A DNA stretch of 64,000 nt from assembly GCF_014217545.1 (NCBI RefSeq), contig NZ_CP043178.1, positions 1,984,001 to 2,048,000 on the forward strand. Direction: 5' to 3'. Below the pieces are notes generated by a model. That model worked only from the letters and a program-made list of their open reading frames with translations, was not told where the DNA came from and did not search any database. This DNA is from Pseudarthrobacter sp. NBSH8. Its GTDB lineage: Bacteria > Actinomycetota > Actinomycetes > Actinomycetales > Micrococcaceae. A program made the translations under genes and the position numbers. Shown in pieces: positions 1 through 7,990 of this stretch (position 1 is the first letter of the stretch; the number at the start of each line of letters is the position of its first letter).

Positions 1-218
1 ACTACGTTGAGTACACCATCAAGCAGACTGCCGGCATCCGCTCCGCGGTGGATGGAGCCTCACTGGGGGAAGCCTTGGTTAGTGCCGGCGCTGCGCTGGC
101 CGAGGCAGGGGCCAGATCGGCGGTGATCCGCTTCAGCGCAGTGGCCAGCTCTGAGTTCGGCAGCGGCAGCGTGCTCGCCCGGTATTCGCAAACCGCCGGC
201 TGGAGCGACGGAGGGTAA
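1..218 (+). CDS. C-terminal fragment of an unidentified protein
   Basis: An open frame enters from the left edge (first full codon at base 3) and runs 71 codons to a TAA at 216-218. Third codon positions are almost all G or C, as in the real genes here, which makes this frame more credible than the 89-codon frame on the opposite strand. The fragment is rich in Ala, Ser and Gly and ends in TAGWSDGG. I do not recognise the family and cannot infer a function from the tail alone. Confidence 0.55.
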   Translation, partial: YVEYTIKQTAGIRSAVDGASLGEALVSAGAALAEAGARSAVIRFSAVASSEFGSGSVLARYSQTAGWSDGG

Positions 219-533
219 AACTCCTGAGAGTCGATCCGGAGCGGATGAACGTTGGGAAGTGCGGTGGTCATCGTGTGAGCCGGTTGACGGCTCTCTGATC
301 ATTGGGTGTTGTTTCAGGTTTCCTGCCAGGGGTGCGGCAGTCGCGTATCTGTCGGTGGTCAAGTCCTTGGTACCGTAATCACATGCGACACCAAGGGACT
401 CGCATCGGCTGTTCAGGACTGTTCACCTGGGCCAACCCGGCCCCGGCCCCGCCCCCTGGCCACCATCGCGGTCCACCCGGGACGTTCCCAGGTAGAGCCG
501 GGCACCGAACAAATGCGAGGTGCAGCACATCGG
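219..533. other. Intergenic region with an imperfect inverted repeat
   Basis: No supported gene. Bases 362-371 (AGTCCTTGGT) and 390-400 (ACCAAGGGACT) form an inverted repeat with one bulged base around an 18-base spacer. It is not followed by a T-run, so I do not call it a terminator. It lies between two genes pointing toward each other. Confidence 0.4.
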
Positions 534-860
534 CTACTGAGTCGGCCAGCGCTTGTCATTCGGTGGTTTGCCCGGGCCTTGAGGATGGCCCCGGGGCCCC
601 GGATGGGTGGCGAAGTAACTTGTAGTGCCAGCAATCATCAGGAGAAAACCGATGATCCCAACGATTGCAAGCTGCGCGGCGATTCCAACGACTACCAGTG
701 CGAAGCCGCCGATCAGAGCTAGAACGCCCAAGACCCTGCGTGCTGAGCGCCGGTGGGATGACCACCTCGATTCCAGAACGTGGGCCAGATCCGGGGCGTC
801 GTGGAGCAGTCCTTGTTCGAGTTCCTCAAGGCGTCTGCGCTCAAAATCCGATAATGCCAT
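534..860 (-). CDS. DUF3040 family small membrane protein
   Basis: A 108-residue protein of the actinobacterial DUF3040 family, whose function is not established. The N-terminus begins MALSDFERRRLEELE, the family hallmark: a short charged amphipathic helix (about residues 3-32). A basic stretch (36-42) and two close hydrophobic segments (about 43-62 and 64-82) follow, then a hydrophilic Pro/Gly tail, so it should sit in the cytoplasmic membrane. The start at 860 is favoured because AGGAGG lies 7 bases upstream. Frames further upstream lack such a site. It stands alone beside mobile-element debris. Confidence 0.85.
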   Translation of the reverse strand: MALSDFERRRLEELEQGLLHDAPDLAHVLESRWSSHRRSARRVLGVLALIGGFALVVVGIAAQLAIVGIIGFLLMIAGTTSYFATHPGPRGHPQGPGKPPNDKRWPTQ

Positions 861-1115
861 TGCCGTTCCTCCTGCCCGCCGTGGTCGGCGCGTACAGCTG
901 GATAGCCTGGCGGCCGGCAGGCCCGTTCTTTTCATTATCGGCCCGTTCACCGACCCCAGCCATATGGTCAGGGTCCCGATGCCTGAGTTTCACGGCGCCT
1001 GGCCTGGATCCCCGCAGAGACCAACGCACCCGGCCAAGGCCTTGGGCGGGACCAGGCCATGGCGCCTTGACATGCCCACCGGAGGGACCCGGAACCTGCG
1101 GCCCAAGATGCCTAG

Positions 1116-1349
1116 TCCGGTTGGGGTGCGGCTCGACTGCCAGCAGGGGGTGAAGCTGCAGAAATCCAGGAATCTCACGATCACTTCAAAAAGCGAAAGG
1201 TCGAGCTCGGAACTTGCGGACGGGCCTACGGGAGACCGTGCATTCCCGAGCACGCCTGCATACGGTGCCCAATGCTCCGCCCCGGTCCTTTATAACGCCC
1301 CGTCTGGAGGAATTGATCGAGGCGCTCATGCCGTCACCAGCAGGGAAAC
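1116..1349 (+). pseudogene. Remnant of a site-specific integrase/recombinase, C-terminus
   Basis: The stretch encodes, without a start, a segment containing KRKVELGTCGRAYGRPC followed by EHACIRCPML. This Cys/His-rich block is typical of the C-terminal region of a family of actinobacterial tyrosine-type recombinases. The frame hits TAA near 1290. The expected continuation (RLEELIEALM, about 1302-1331) is in another frame, so at least one frameshift has occurred. The catalytic domain is absent upstream. It is a decayed mobile-element gene that runs directly into an IS4-type remnant. Family assignment rests on recalled motif similarity. Confidence 0.6.
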
Positions 1350-1355
1350 ACCAGT

Positions 1356-1800
1356 GATTTCCGCGTTATCACCACCCTCGTGGCCCCGGACGCAGCACCG
1401 GTACAGGACCCGGCAGGTCTCTACGGCGGCGCCGGGAAATCGAGTCCTGTTTCAACGAACTCAAAACCCATCCGCGCGGCCCCGGAAACGTTCTGCGCTC
1501 CAAAACGCCGACGGAGTCCTCCAGGAAATTTACGGCTACCTCGGCGTGCACAACGCCCTGCGGTCCCTCATCGGCGAAGTCGCACTGCTTTTCGAGGAAG
1601 ATCCCTAACGGTTTTCCTTCATTCGCATTTTCCGGGCCGCCCAGGGCGAACCCTCGCTGACCGCCCGGCTCCCCGGAACGCCTCAGCGCAGCCCTCGCCA
1701 ACTTCAGCGGCGAGATCCTCAATAACTTTCTGCCGCCGCGCTGACAACGCACCGAACCCCGTGTAGTCAAGCGCAAGATCTCTGGCCGGCCACTCGAGGC
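1356..1800 (+). pseudogene. IS4-type transposase remnant, multiply frameshifted
   Basis: Three reading frames together spell the C-terminal part of an IS4-family DDE transposase: FRVITTLVAPDAAPVQDPAG (from 1356), then REIESCFNELKTHPRG (about 1434-1480, the YREK signature region with the catalytic Glu), then DGVLQEIYGYLGVHNALRSL (about 1513-1570). An in-frame TAA follows at 1606-1608. The family's C-terminal block survives as RTEPRVVKRKIS near 1747-1782. At least two frameshifts and one nonsense codon are needed, and the N-terminal two thirds is missing, so it cannot be active. No terminal inverted repeats were found. Confidence 0.75.
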
Positions 1801-2118
1801 TGCACCGTCTTTGAGTTCGGCACACACGTCCCCCGGGGTCAGTTTCCCTGAAGTTCAGTCAGCAGGAGGGATTCCATCTCGCAGTTGTTGGCGTTGACCC
1901 GGGTCCTCGGAGGACGTGCCGCATGGAAGCGAGGGCCGAACCCTGCGTCGTCCACGACCATACGAGGGCCGCCCCGCCGCAGCGGTGCCAGCACCGAGAG
2001 GAGGGGGACCGTACTGGCGCGCTTTCAGCCGTTCCCTCAGCTCCGGGACGATCCGGTTAAGCGGCAGGCCGAAAGGTTGACGAGGCCCTGATTATGCCCC
2101 GCCCTTCGCGCGTTGTCC
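1801..2118. other. Intergenic, no gene recognised
   Basis: Short open frames exist but none has convincing codon use, a ribosome-binding site or a recognisable motif. It is probably further decayed accessory DNA next to the transposase remnant. Confidence 0.4.
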
Positions 2119-2949
2119 TCAGCGCGTGGCCGTGGGTGACGGCGAGGACGTCTCGTTGTTTTCCGACTCGGTGGCCGTGGGTGATGCTGAATCCTCCGGT
2201 GAGGCGCTGCTGGTTGACGTCGGCCTGGAGGTTCCGCTTCCAGTGTGGGCCTTTTGGAGCACCTTATTGATCAGGTCTTCGAGTTCCTTTTGGTCCTGGT
2301 CCCCCAGGTTGGTCCCACCCTTGGTGGCGACGACCAGCAACCTTCCCTGGGCAGCCGAGACCTGCATCAGCTTCCCCTGGTTTCCCCCGCTGCGGGTGCT
2401 GACCGTCGCGAAGGTCATCTGGGCATCCGTGTTGGCCTGCAGTTCCTTGGACGAGACCTGGTAGGACTGGCCGAGGGCCGCCACGGAGAACTGAGCGCAT
2501 TGGTCCATCTTGCCGCTGATCTGTTGCAGTACGTTCACGGCATCCGGGTCCTGGCTGCCTGACTGGGCGGACAGCGTACGCGGCTGGTCACCCCCGGAAA
2601 TTGCGACGGCCACCGTACCGTTCTCCACGGTGTCCAGCAGCCCCGCCGTGGCAATGTCCTTGCAGTCCTTGGGGTCCACAGTGGCGGTGCTCATGAGCAG
2701 GTTGGCGATGTTCCCGCCCTGGTTCACCTGTTCTTTGGAGTAAAGCTTCAGTTCGTTGCCGTCGGCATCGGTCATGCCGGAGATCAGGGTCCGGAGTTCA
2801 TCCTCGCTGTAGACCTTGGCTTGTGCCGATTGGGTGGCCGTAGCTGTTGCCGTCGTGGCGGATGGGTCGGAGGTCCCCCCGCCGCCGGTACATCCGGCCA
2901 AGGCAATCATCGCTGCCGTCACCAATCCAAGCGCAGGAACTTTTCTCAT
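2119..2949 (-). CDS. Secreted lipoprotein of unknown function
   Basis: A 276-residue predicted lipoprotein. The N-terminus MRKVPALGLVTAAMIALAGC is a type II signal peptide with lipobox LAGC, so Cys20 should be lipidated and anchor the protein outside the membrane. A Thr/Ala/Ser linker (about 21-45), a globular domain (about 46-230) and a low-complexity Ser/Thr/Pro tail (about 235-276) follow. The start at 2949 places the signal peptide correctly; an AAGGGG-like site lies 9-14 bases upstream. It stands alone between two gene-poor stretches. Localisation is well supported; function is unknown. Confidence 0.85.
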   Translation of the reverse strand: MRKVPALGLVTAAMIALAGCTGGGGTSDPSATTATATATQSAQAKVYSEDELRTLISGMTDADGNELKLYSKEQVNQGGNIANLLMSTATVDPKDCKDIATAGLLDTVENGTVAVAISGGDQPRTLSAQSGSQDPDAVNVLQQISGKMDQCAQFSVAALGQSYQVSSKELQANTDAQMTFATVSTRSGGNQGKLMQVSAAQGRLLVVATKGGTNLGDQDQKELEDLINKVLQKAHTGSGTSRPTSTSSASPEDSASPTATESENNETSSPSPTATR

Positions 2950-3658
2950 CACGTACAACCCCTTCGGAATAGGAACCATACCCAGTGTTCCTAGCGTAGA
3001 AGTTTTAATAGGGAGCGGGAATACCGTGCCCCGACCCATTTGGGCACGGCGGGGTCCCCTGCCGCGACATCTTCCTGCCGCCCGGTCGCTTTCGTTCCCG
3101 AAAACGAAGGATATCGAGAACGGCCTTACTTGAGAACTGCGGCCTCCGCAGCTCATAGACACCACGGCGGCCGTGGGGGTGAATGGTCGCGGCCCGGTGG
3201 CGAGGACTTCAACCGCCTGCCCCAAGAGCCCTCGCAAAACCCTTGCCACCTCGGCCTCCACGCCCGTGGGATCATGTTATGCCGGGGACGATCCCAACAC
3301 CTCGGGGGAGGGACCAGCCGGATGCCGTCCCTTTCCCGATGTTTCGTGAAGCACACCTCCGCGCAAGGCGTACCGCCCCGGACGGTGTGAACATGCACCC
3401 GGAGGTCTTCCCGGAGATCCATGCCTGTGGGAGGATCTTCGGTGCGCGATGACGACGATCCACGATTTGGGGCGTGGTTCGCCAGCAGCCCGTGCGGTGT
3501 TGCTCAGCGACGAGCAGTGCTGCGTATCTGCCCCGCCGGATTCTGGACGCGGCCCAGTCCCTGCGCGAAGCCGGCCAAAGCCGCCCCTGATCCCTGTTCC
3601 GTCCTCCAATGGCCAGGGAGTCCTGGCGGATGTGCCATCGGCTCAGGCCCGGGCTCAT
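2950..3658. other. Long intergenic region, no gene recognised
   Basis: About 700 bases with only short overlapping frames on both strands. None matches a family I know or shows a clear ribosome-binding site. It presumably includes the promoter of the divergent lipoprotein gene and decayed accessory sequence. Confidence 0.4.
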
Positions 3659-4033
3659 TCAGTCGGGAATCTGGTCCCCGGAGGTCTTGGCCAGGTCGGC
3701 GGAAGCGGCGGCGATGGTGCTGGTGATGAGGCCTATTTGGACGTTGATGGTGATGGGCCCAGGGGTACCGGAGGGGCCCGTGGTGAGATGGTGGCGGATG
3801 AATCCGGCGACGCTGCGGGCCAGCTCCGGTGCTGGGCGGGAATCGTCAACGCCGATGCGGACCTGCACTCTGGTGGCGCCGCTCCGGGTGCTGAGCGGAG
3901 TGGTTGGGTCCGGCAGGCCATCCGTGCCCGCCAGTATGCCGGGGTTGCGGGGCCATTGCGGGTCCGGTGTGAAGAGGGTAGTGACGCCGGGGATGTCCAG
4001 GATCAGGCGCTTCAGGTGTTCGGGGGTGTTCAT
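3659..4033 (-). CDS. Asp23-like hypothetical protein, last gene of the ECF sigma operon
   Basis: A 124-residue protein without signal peptide or membrane segment. I do not recognise a named family. Its middle (TRVQVRIGVD, then an amphipathic helix ELARSVAGFIRHHL, then PITINVQIGLI) follows the strand-helix-strand order of Asp23/Gls24 proteins such as the one at 10082-10594, so it is probably a diverged member. The start ATG overlaps the stop of the upstream anti-sigma gene (ATGA at 4030-4033), so translation is coupled and the product likely works with that protein. The Asp23 relationship is inferred. Confidence 0.7.
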   Translation of the reverse strand: MNTPEHLKRLILDIPGVTTLFTPDPQWPRNPGILAGTDGLPDPTTPLSTRSGATRVQVRIGVDDSRPAPELARSVAGFIRHHLTTGPSGTPGPITINVQIGLITSTIAAASADLAKTSGDQIPD

Positions 4034-4623
4034 GGGTTTGCTTCTTCCGGGTGGCCTGGAAGCGTGCGCAGGTCCGTGATGGTGATGTTGATGGTGTGCA
4101 GGTTCAGTTCGGTGTGGGTGGCAAGGGCGGTGCCGATTTCATTGCGGAGCCGCTCTGCCATGGCGGGTAGCCGGTAGCCGTAGAAGGCGGAGACCCGGAC
4201 GTCCAGGTCCACGGGCGCGCCGGCTACGGTGATGTCCCCGCGTAGGCGGCATCTACCGATGGTTGCCCCGCGGATGGTGTCTCCGACGTTGCGGATGAGG
4301 GCTATGACCGATCCTTCGGTCTGGGAGAGTTCGTCGCTGTGGTCTTCCGCCCTGATCGGTATGGCCCGCCCGGCCCGGGTCTCAAGGCCCAGGTTGGCCA
4401 GGATCTCCCGCAGCCAGGTCTGTTCCGGCGCCGCAGCCATGCTGAGGTCGTGGGCCAGGAGTTCGCCGGTGAGGCTGTTGAGCTGACGCAGGGCGGCCAG
4501 TCCGGCCTGGCATTGGGGGCAGGAGGAGATGTGCGCTGCGTCGGGGGAGGTACCGGTGTCGAGGTAGCTGGCGAGCGTTTCGATGCTGCGTCCGCAGCCG
4601 GTACCGCCGGTGGGGGCACTCAT
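4030..4623 (-). CDS. Zinc-finger (ZAS) anti-sigma-like protein with Asp23-like C-terminal domain
   Basis: A 197-residue cytoplasmic protein. The N-terminus carries a His-x3-Cys-x2-Cys motif (HISSCPQC, His31, Cys35, Cys38) plus Cys10, the hallmark of ZAS anti-sigma factors. The C-terminal half (about 105-195) has the Asp23/Gls24 pattern: SVIALIRNVGDTI, a strand pair with VDLDVRVSAFYG, an amphipathic helix and NLHTINITITDL. There is no transmembrane helix, unlike many ECF anti-sigmas. It overlaps the sigma gene by ATGA (4620-4623), which supports a sigma-binding role. It may link envelope-stress Asp23 biology to the sigma factor; this is inference from architecture and context. Confidence 0.75.
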   Translation of the reverse strand: MSAPTGGTGCGRSIETLASYLDTGTSPDAAHISSCPQCQAGLAALRQLNSLTGELLAHDLSMAAAPEQTWLREILANLGLETRAGRAIPIRAEDHSDELSQTEGSVIALIRNVGDTIRGATIGRCRLRGDITVAGAPVDLDVRVSAFYGYRLPAMAERLRNEIGTALATHTELNLHTINITITDLRTLPGHPEEANP

Positions 4624-5189
4624 TTCCAGTCCTCCATGGTCTTTAGCAACGCGGCTCTGGCCCGGGCAAGTCTGCCCCGGACGCTGGTGGGGGTGATGTT
4701 CAATGCGTGGGCTATCTCCTCATAGGACATTCCGCCGATCTCTTTCATGGCCCAGCACCGGCGCTGCTCTTCGGGCAAAACAGCCAGGGCCAGGGAGATC
4801 GCGGCGACTTCGGAGTTCAGCTCGGCTGCCCCTTCCGGACCGGGTGCCGGATCGGGGGTGTCGATCAGGGCCGTGCCGGGTGGGTGGTATTTGCGGCGCC
4901 GGAGAGTATCGATGCCGCGGGTTCCGGTGATGCGCAGGAGCCAGGCCCGCACGGCGGCTTTGTCGTGGAGGGTGTCGAGGTGTTTCCATGCCTGGAGTAA
5001 GGCTTCCTGGACGACGTCGTCGGCGTCGGCCAGGGAGCCGGTGAGCCTGCGGGCGTAGGCACGCATCGCCGGGGCATGCCGGGCTGCCAGCACTTCAAAG
5101 GCCACCACGTCCCCGTCGCCGGCACGTTCAGCCAGCAATTCATCCGGGACGTGGCACAGCCGGCTCTTTCCACCAACAGGATCACTCAT
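4620..5189 (-). CDS. ECF-type RNA polymerase sigma factor
   Basis: A 189-residue sigma-70 family factor of ECF size. Region 2 (about residues 30-90) includes ADDVVQEALLQAWKHLD. Region 4 (about 135-185) includes LPEEQRRCWAMKEIGGMSYEEIAHAL and the recognition helix TPTSVRGRLARARAAL. Regions 1.1 and 3 are absent. It should direct RNA polymerase to a small stress regulon. It heads a translationally coupled operon with the ZAS/Asp23 protein and a second Asp23-like protein. The start at 5189 is supported by a TAGCGT element six bases upstream and no ribosome-binding site, suggesting a leaderless transcript. Confidence 0.9.
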   Translation of the reverse strand: MSDPVGGKSRLCHVPDELLAERAGDGDVVAFEVLAARHAPAMRAYARRLTGSLADADDVVQEALLQAWKHLDTLHDKAAVRAWLLRITGTRGIDTLRRRKYHPPGTALIDTPDPAPGPEGAAELNSEVAAISLALAVLPEEQRRCWAMKEIGGMSYEEIAHALNITPTSVRGRLARARAALLKTMEDWK

Positions 5190-5195
5190 GGGAAC

Positions 5196-5201
5196 ACGCT
5201 A
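5196..5201 (-). promoter_or_regulatory. Candidate leaderless -10 (TAGCGT) of the ECF sigma gene
   Basis: On the minus strand TAGCGT occupies positions -12 to -7 from the ATG at 5189, the place expected if transcription starts at the start codon. No Shine-Dalgarno sequence is present. Confidence 0.5.
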
Positions 5202-5730
5202 CCGTCACCGAAACCGCGGGACCAGACATGCCAGGTCCTTTCGTGGGCCCTCCTGGTCTTGGCGGGACGGGTCCACAAGTGCTCACCGCATGTTCCGGTG
5301 CTCAGCGGCGTGGATTATGATCCTTCCTGGCTAAACCCGGGCCGCCTTCCGGGCTCACCTAGCCTTTACTGTCTCCGCTACCTCGCAGCCTTCACGGACC
5401 CACTGCCCCTATCGAACCAACCAAAACCCAACCATGCCTGAATGCGAACGGCCTCCCGATATGCCGCGCGGACTGACCTCCAGCGCCTTGCCAACCGGCA
5501 TCCCTGTCCGGATGCACGGGATGGATCGAGGGCGTGCTGCCAGGGGCGGCTTCATTGCTGTGCTCGTGAGGAAGGGTGCTCTACCGCTGGCCACCCCCCT
5601 CCCTCCGCCCTAGGATCGAATGATCACCAATCATCAGCGAGGGCCCGCAAACAGGTACCGGGCGGATCGCCTCACCCAGTATTCGCCACTGGTCCTTCCT
5701 GTTATCGAAAGCGAGAGAAGGTGAACGCCC
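5202..5730. other. Intergenic region between divergent sigma operon and HPF-like gene
   Basis: About 530 bases without a supported gene. It should contain the promoter of the HPF-like gene. A TAGGAT hexamer occurs near 5611, but I could not pair it with a -35. Confidence 0.4.
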
Positions 5731-6081
5731 GTGCAAATTCAGGTCAGCACAAACAGTAGCGTCGAGGGCAGCGAACAATTAACCAGCGAGATCGAATCCA
5801 CTGTCAGTAGCAGGCTGTCGCGATTCGCCGATCAGATCACCCGGGTTGAGGTACATCTGGTCGATGAAAACGCGGACAAATCCGGTGGTGGGGACAAACG
5901 CTGCACTATCGAGGCGCGGGTAGCCGGACAACAACCGGTGGCTGTCTCACACAACGCAGGCTCATTGGAGGAAGCCTTCGCGGGAGCAGCAAACAAACTC
6001 TCCAGCCTGCTCAACAGCAAGATGGGCAAACTCGATAGACGCAAAGGAAACCAGCCGATGGGAGGGCCTGGAGCCTCCTAA
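5731..6081 (+). CDS. HPF/RaiA-like (S30EA family) ribosome-associated protein
   Basis: A 116-residue protein matching the N-terminal domain of ribosome hibernation/sigma-54 modulation proteins. It begins MQIQVSTNSSVEGSEQL, then shows the ITRVEVHLVDEN strand with a Gly/Lys-rich loop (DKSGGGDKRCTIEARV) and the amphipathic helix EEAFAGAANKLSSLL. Short HPF-type proteins bind the 30S decoding channel in stress or stationary phase. The long-HPF C-terminal dimerisation domain is absent. The start is GTG at 5731, preceded by GAGAAGGTG. It lies 66 bases before the baeRF gene, probably in one transcript. Binding details are inferred from the family. Confidence 0.8.
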   Translation: MQIQVSTNSSVEGSEQLTSEIESTVSSRLSRFADQITRVEVHLVDENADKSGGGDKRCTIEARVAGQQPVAVSHNAGSLEEAFAGAANKLSSLLNSKMGKLDRRKGNQPMGGPGAS

Positions 6082-6147
6082 CACTCAAGTCCTCGAATCT
6101 GCTCACCAATGAAGTGGTACCAAGCACGCTCTGTGAAAGGACCTAAA

Positions 6148-7296
6148 TTGTTCGCCCAAACCGATCTGACTCGACTGATAGCAAGCAAATCATCTACTGC
6201 GGTCTCGATTTTCATGCCGACCCATCCCACCGGAAAAGAGGTCCGGCAGGACCCTATCCGCCTGAAGAACCTGCTCGCCGACGCCCAGTCAAGACTCACT
6301 ATGGCCGGCCTGTCCGAAGCAGACGCCGTTACCATCCTGGAGCCCGCCACAGCCCTCTCGGAAGACCGCGATTTTTGGCAGCACCAGAGCACTGGACTGG
6401 CTCTATTCATCGACGAAAATCAAACGCGTGAATACAGGGTTCCGCTTAATTTCGAAGAACTCGTAGTTGTAGGCAAAAAATTCCACATCAGGCCTCTGCT
6501 GCCCATACTGGCGGCAGACGGCCATTTCTCCGTCCTGACCGTGACGGGTGATAAAGCCACCCTCTTCAGCGCGTCCCGCTACCAACTCGTTGAGGACAGA
6601 ACCGTCGCCCTTCCGGAGAGAACGTCGGTGGAAAACGATTATGAAAACCCGGTGCAGGCCAGCCCTCCTGCGCGTCCCAATGTAGGGACAGCCAATATCC
6701 CGAACGCACAGGTATACGGGGACAGCCCACCTGATTTCAGGAAAACGCGCCTCCAGGAATTCGTAGCGGAGGTGGCCAAGGCTACTGAAAATATTCTTTC
6801 CGCGAGCCCCCAACCCCTGGTACTCGTCGCGGACGCTGAAATTGGTGGGCATTTCCAGCAATCGAGTGACCTTGGCCAGTTCCTGGCAGGAGTCGTGGAG
6901 GTCAACGCGAACGCCCTCGATACTTCAGGGCTTCACAGTCTCGCTTACGCAAAGGTGCAAGGGCGGTTGGATAGCGGGCGGGTGGAGGCTCTAAACAACG
7001 CAGCTGAACTTCTGGGCCGGGGCGAGCCCACAGCGACAAGCGACATCGCGGACATCGTGCGGGCGTCACACCAGGGACGGATCAGCACTTTACTCCTTCA
7101 CGACGGCGAGCCGATCTGGGGACATTACGACCGCGAGGCTGACAAACTTGAGGCAGGACCCGACTTCGAATCCTCGGGAGAAGATCTTTTAGGCGTCGCT
7201 GCAATCGAGACACTGCAACACGGAGGGGACGTCCACGTAGTGTCATCGGAGGAACTCCCCACCGAAACCGAGGCAGTAGCTCTCCTGCGTTACTGA
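6148..7296 (+). CDS. baeRF family protein (release-factor-fold, family 3-like)
   Basis: A 382-residue protein resembling bacterial archaeo-eukaryotic release factor (baeRF) proteins, which share the fold of eRF1 domains and are predicted to act on ribosomes. Family-typical segments are AVSIFMPTHPTGKEVRQDPI near the N-terminus, IRLKNLLADAQ, FHIRPLLPIL with HFSVLTVTGDKATLF in the central strand region, and LVLVADAEIGGHFQ in the C-terminal half. I choose the TTG at 6148 because GAAAGGA lies 8 bases upstream and homologues begin at about this point; an in-frame ATG at 6109 lacks a site. It follows an HPF-like gene, suggesting a joint role on stressed ribosomes. No biochemical role can be read from the sequence. 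Confidence 0.75.
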   Translation: MFAQTDLTRLIASKSSTAVSIFMPTHPTGKEVRQDPIRLKNLLADAQSRLTMAGLSEADAVTILEPATALSEDRDFWQHQSTGLALFIDENQTREYRVPLNFEELVVVGKKFHIRPLLPILAADGHFSVLTVTGDKATLFSASRYQLVEDRTVALPERTSVENDYENPVQASPPARPNVGTANIPNAQVYGDSPPDFRKTRLQEFVAEVAKATENILSASPQPLVLVADAEIGGHFQQSSDLGQFLAGVVEVNANALDTSGLHSLAYAKVQGRLDSGRVEALNNAAELLGRGEPTATSDIADIVRASHQGRISTLLLHDGEPIWGHYDREADKLEAGPDFESSGEDLLGVAAIETLQHGGDVHVVSSEELPTETEAVALLRY

Positions 7297-7343
7297 ACCA
7301 CAAAGCGCATCTCCACCATCCCGCGGAGCGGTTGTCAGGGAGG

Positions 7344-7379
7344 CCCCGCATCACTGACGCGCGTACTGCGGGGCTTTTC
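7344..7379 (+). terminator. Terminator-like hairpin after the baeRF gene
   Basis: CCCCGCA (7344-7350) pairs with TGCGGGG (7367-7373) across a 16-base loop and is followed by CTTTTC. The stem is short and the loop long, so it is a modest terminator. Confidence 0.5.
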
Positions 7380-7672
7380 GCCGTCTTCACTTGCGCTGAC
7401 AGCAGACAGCGGTCACGAAGATTAGTGGCTCTTCCCGTGCAGGGTCCATTGGGACGGAGCCGGGCGGTGCTCCTGGTTCAGGAACATCTCACCGGAACCG
7501 CCCCCAGATGCTTCTGTCTCTTAAACTTAGGATTGACTGGGTGCGGCATGTTGGTTTGACCGCTGGAATTCAAGGGTACGGTCAGTCGGCTTCTCCGTCT
7601 CCGGTCATTTTAAAGTTGGCGTTTACACACCAACCGCCACTGACACGGGGCTCTTGGGTGTTCTCCTTCAGC

Positions 7673-7946
7673 TCAGCGGCGTGTGGTGGGCCGGCGGCCC
7701 TTCACGGCACGGTAGACCAGGACCAGGACGCCTGCACCGATCACGGCCAGCAGCCAGGTCTGCGGTTCGAAGAATGTGCCCAGTCCGACTCCGAGCAAGG
7801 CCGGGTCCAGCCGGCCGCCCAGGAGCGCCCCGAGGACGCCCAGGGCGAGGCTGGTTGGCCAGCCTCCGCTGACCAGCCCGGGCATCAGGACCTTGATTAA
7901 GGGCTCCGCTGACCAGCCCGAGGATGATGAACGCGAGGATGCCCAT
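7673..7946 (-). pseudogene. GlsB/YeaQ/YmgE-type stress membrane protein, frameshifted
   Basis: Two overlapping minus-strand frames together spell one small membrane protein of the transglycosylase-associated (GlsB/YeaQ/YmgE) family. The N-terminus MGILAFIILGLVSGAL starts at 7946 behind AAGGAG. The rest, from MPGLVSGGWPTSLALGV at 7885 to the stop at 7673, carries two more hydrophobic segments. An extra A/T near 7895-7899 breaks the frame; removing one base restores a continuous protein of about 91 residues, the normal family length. It is the last gene of the Asp23/CsbD set. It could be a true pseudogene, a sequencing error, or re-initiated at 7885. Confidence 0.75.
7864..7920. repeat. 17-bp direct repeat flanking the glsB frameshift
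   Basis: CTCCGCTGACCAGCCCG occurs at 7864-7880 and again at 7904-7920, exactly 40 bases apart. The frameshift lies between the copies. Forty is not a multiple of three, so the copies encode the same LVSG string only because the frame changes between them. Confidence 0.8.
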
Positions 7947-7990
7947 GGCGCGTCTCCTTCCAGCGATACCGTGACCGGCGTGCGCGCCGG

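Noticed and set aside
2..271. 89-codon minus-strand frame at the left edge
   Set aside because: The plus-strand frame over the same bases has strong third-position G/C bias; the minus frame has no ribosome-binding site and no motif.
625..1608. 327-codon plus-strand frame across DUF3040 and the mobile debris
   Set aside because: Its first part is antisense to the DUF3040 gene and only its last 35 codons resemble a protein (IS4 transposase), so it is a chance joining, not a gene.
3272..3658. 128-codon minus-strand frame downstream of the sigma operon
   Set aside because: No ribosome-binding site, no motif and Arg-rich shadow-like composition; I could not match it to a transposase or any other family.
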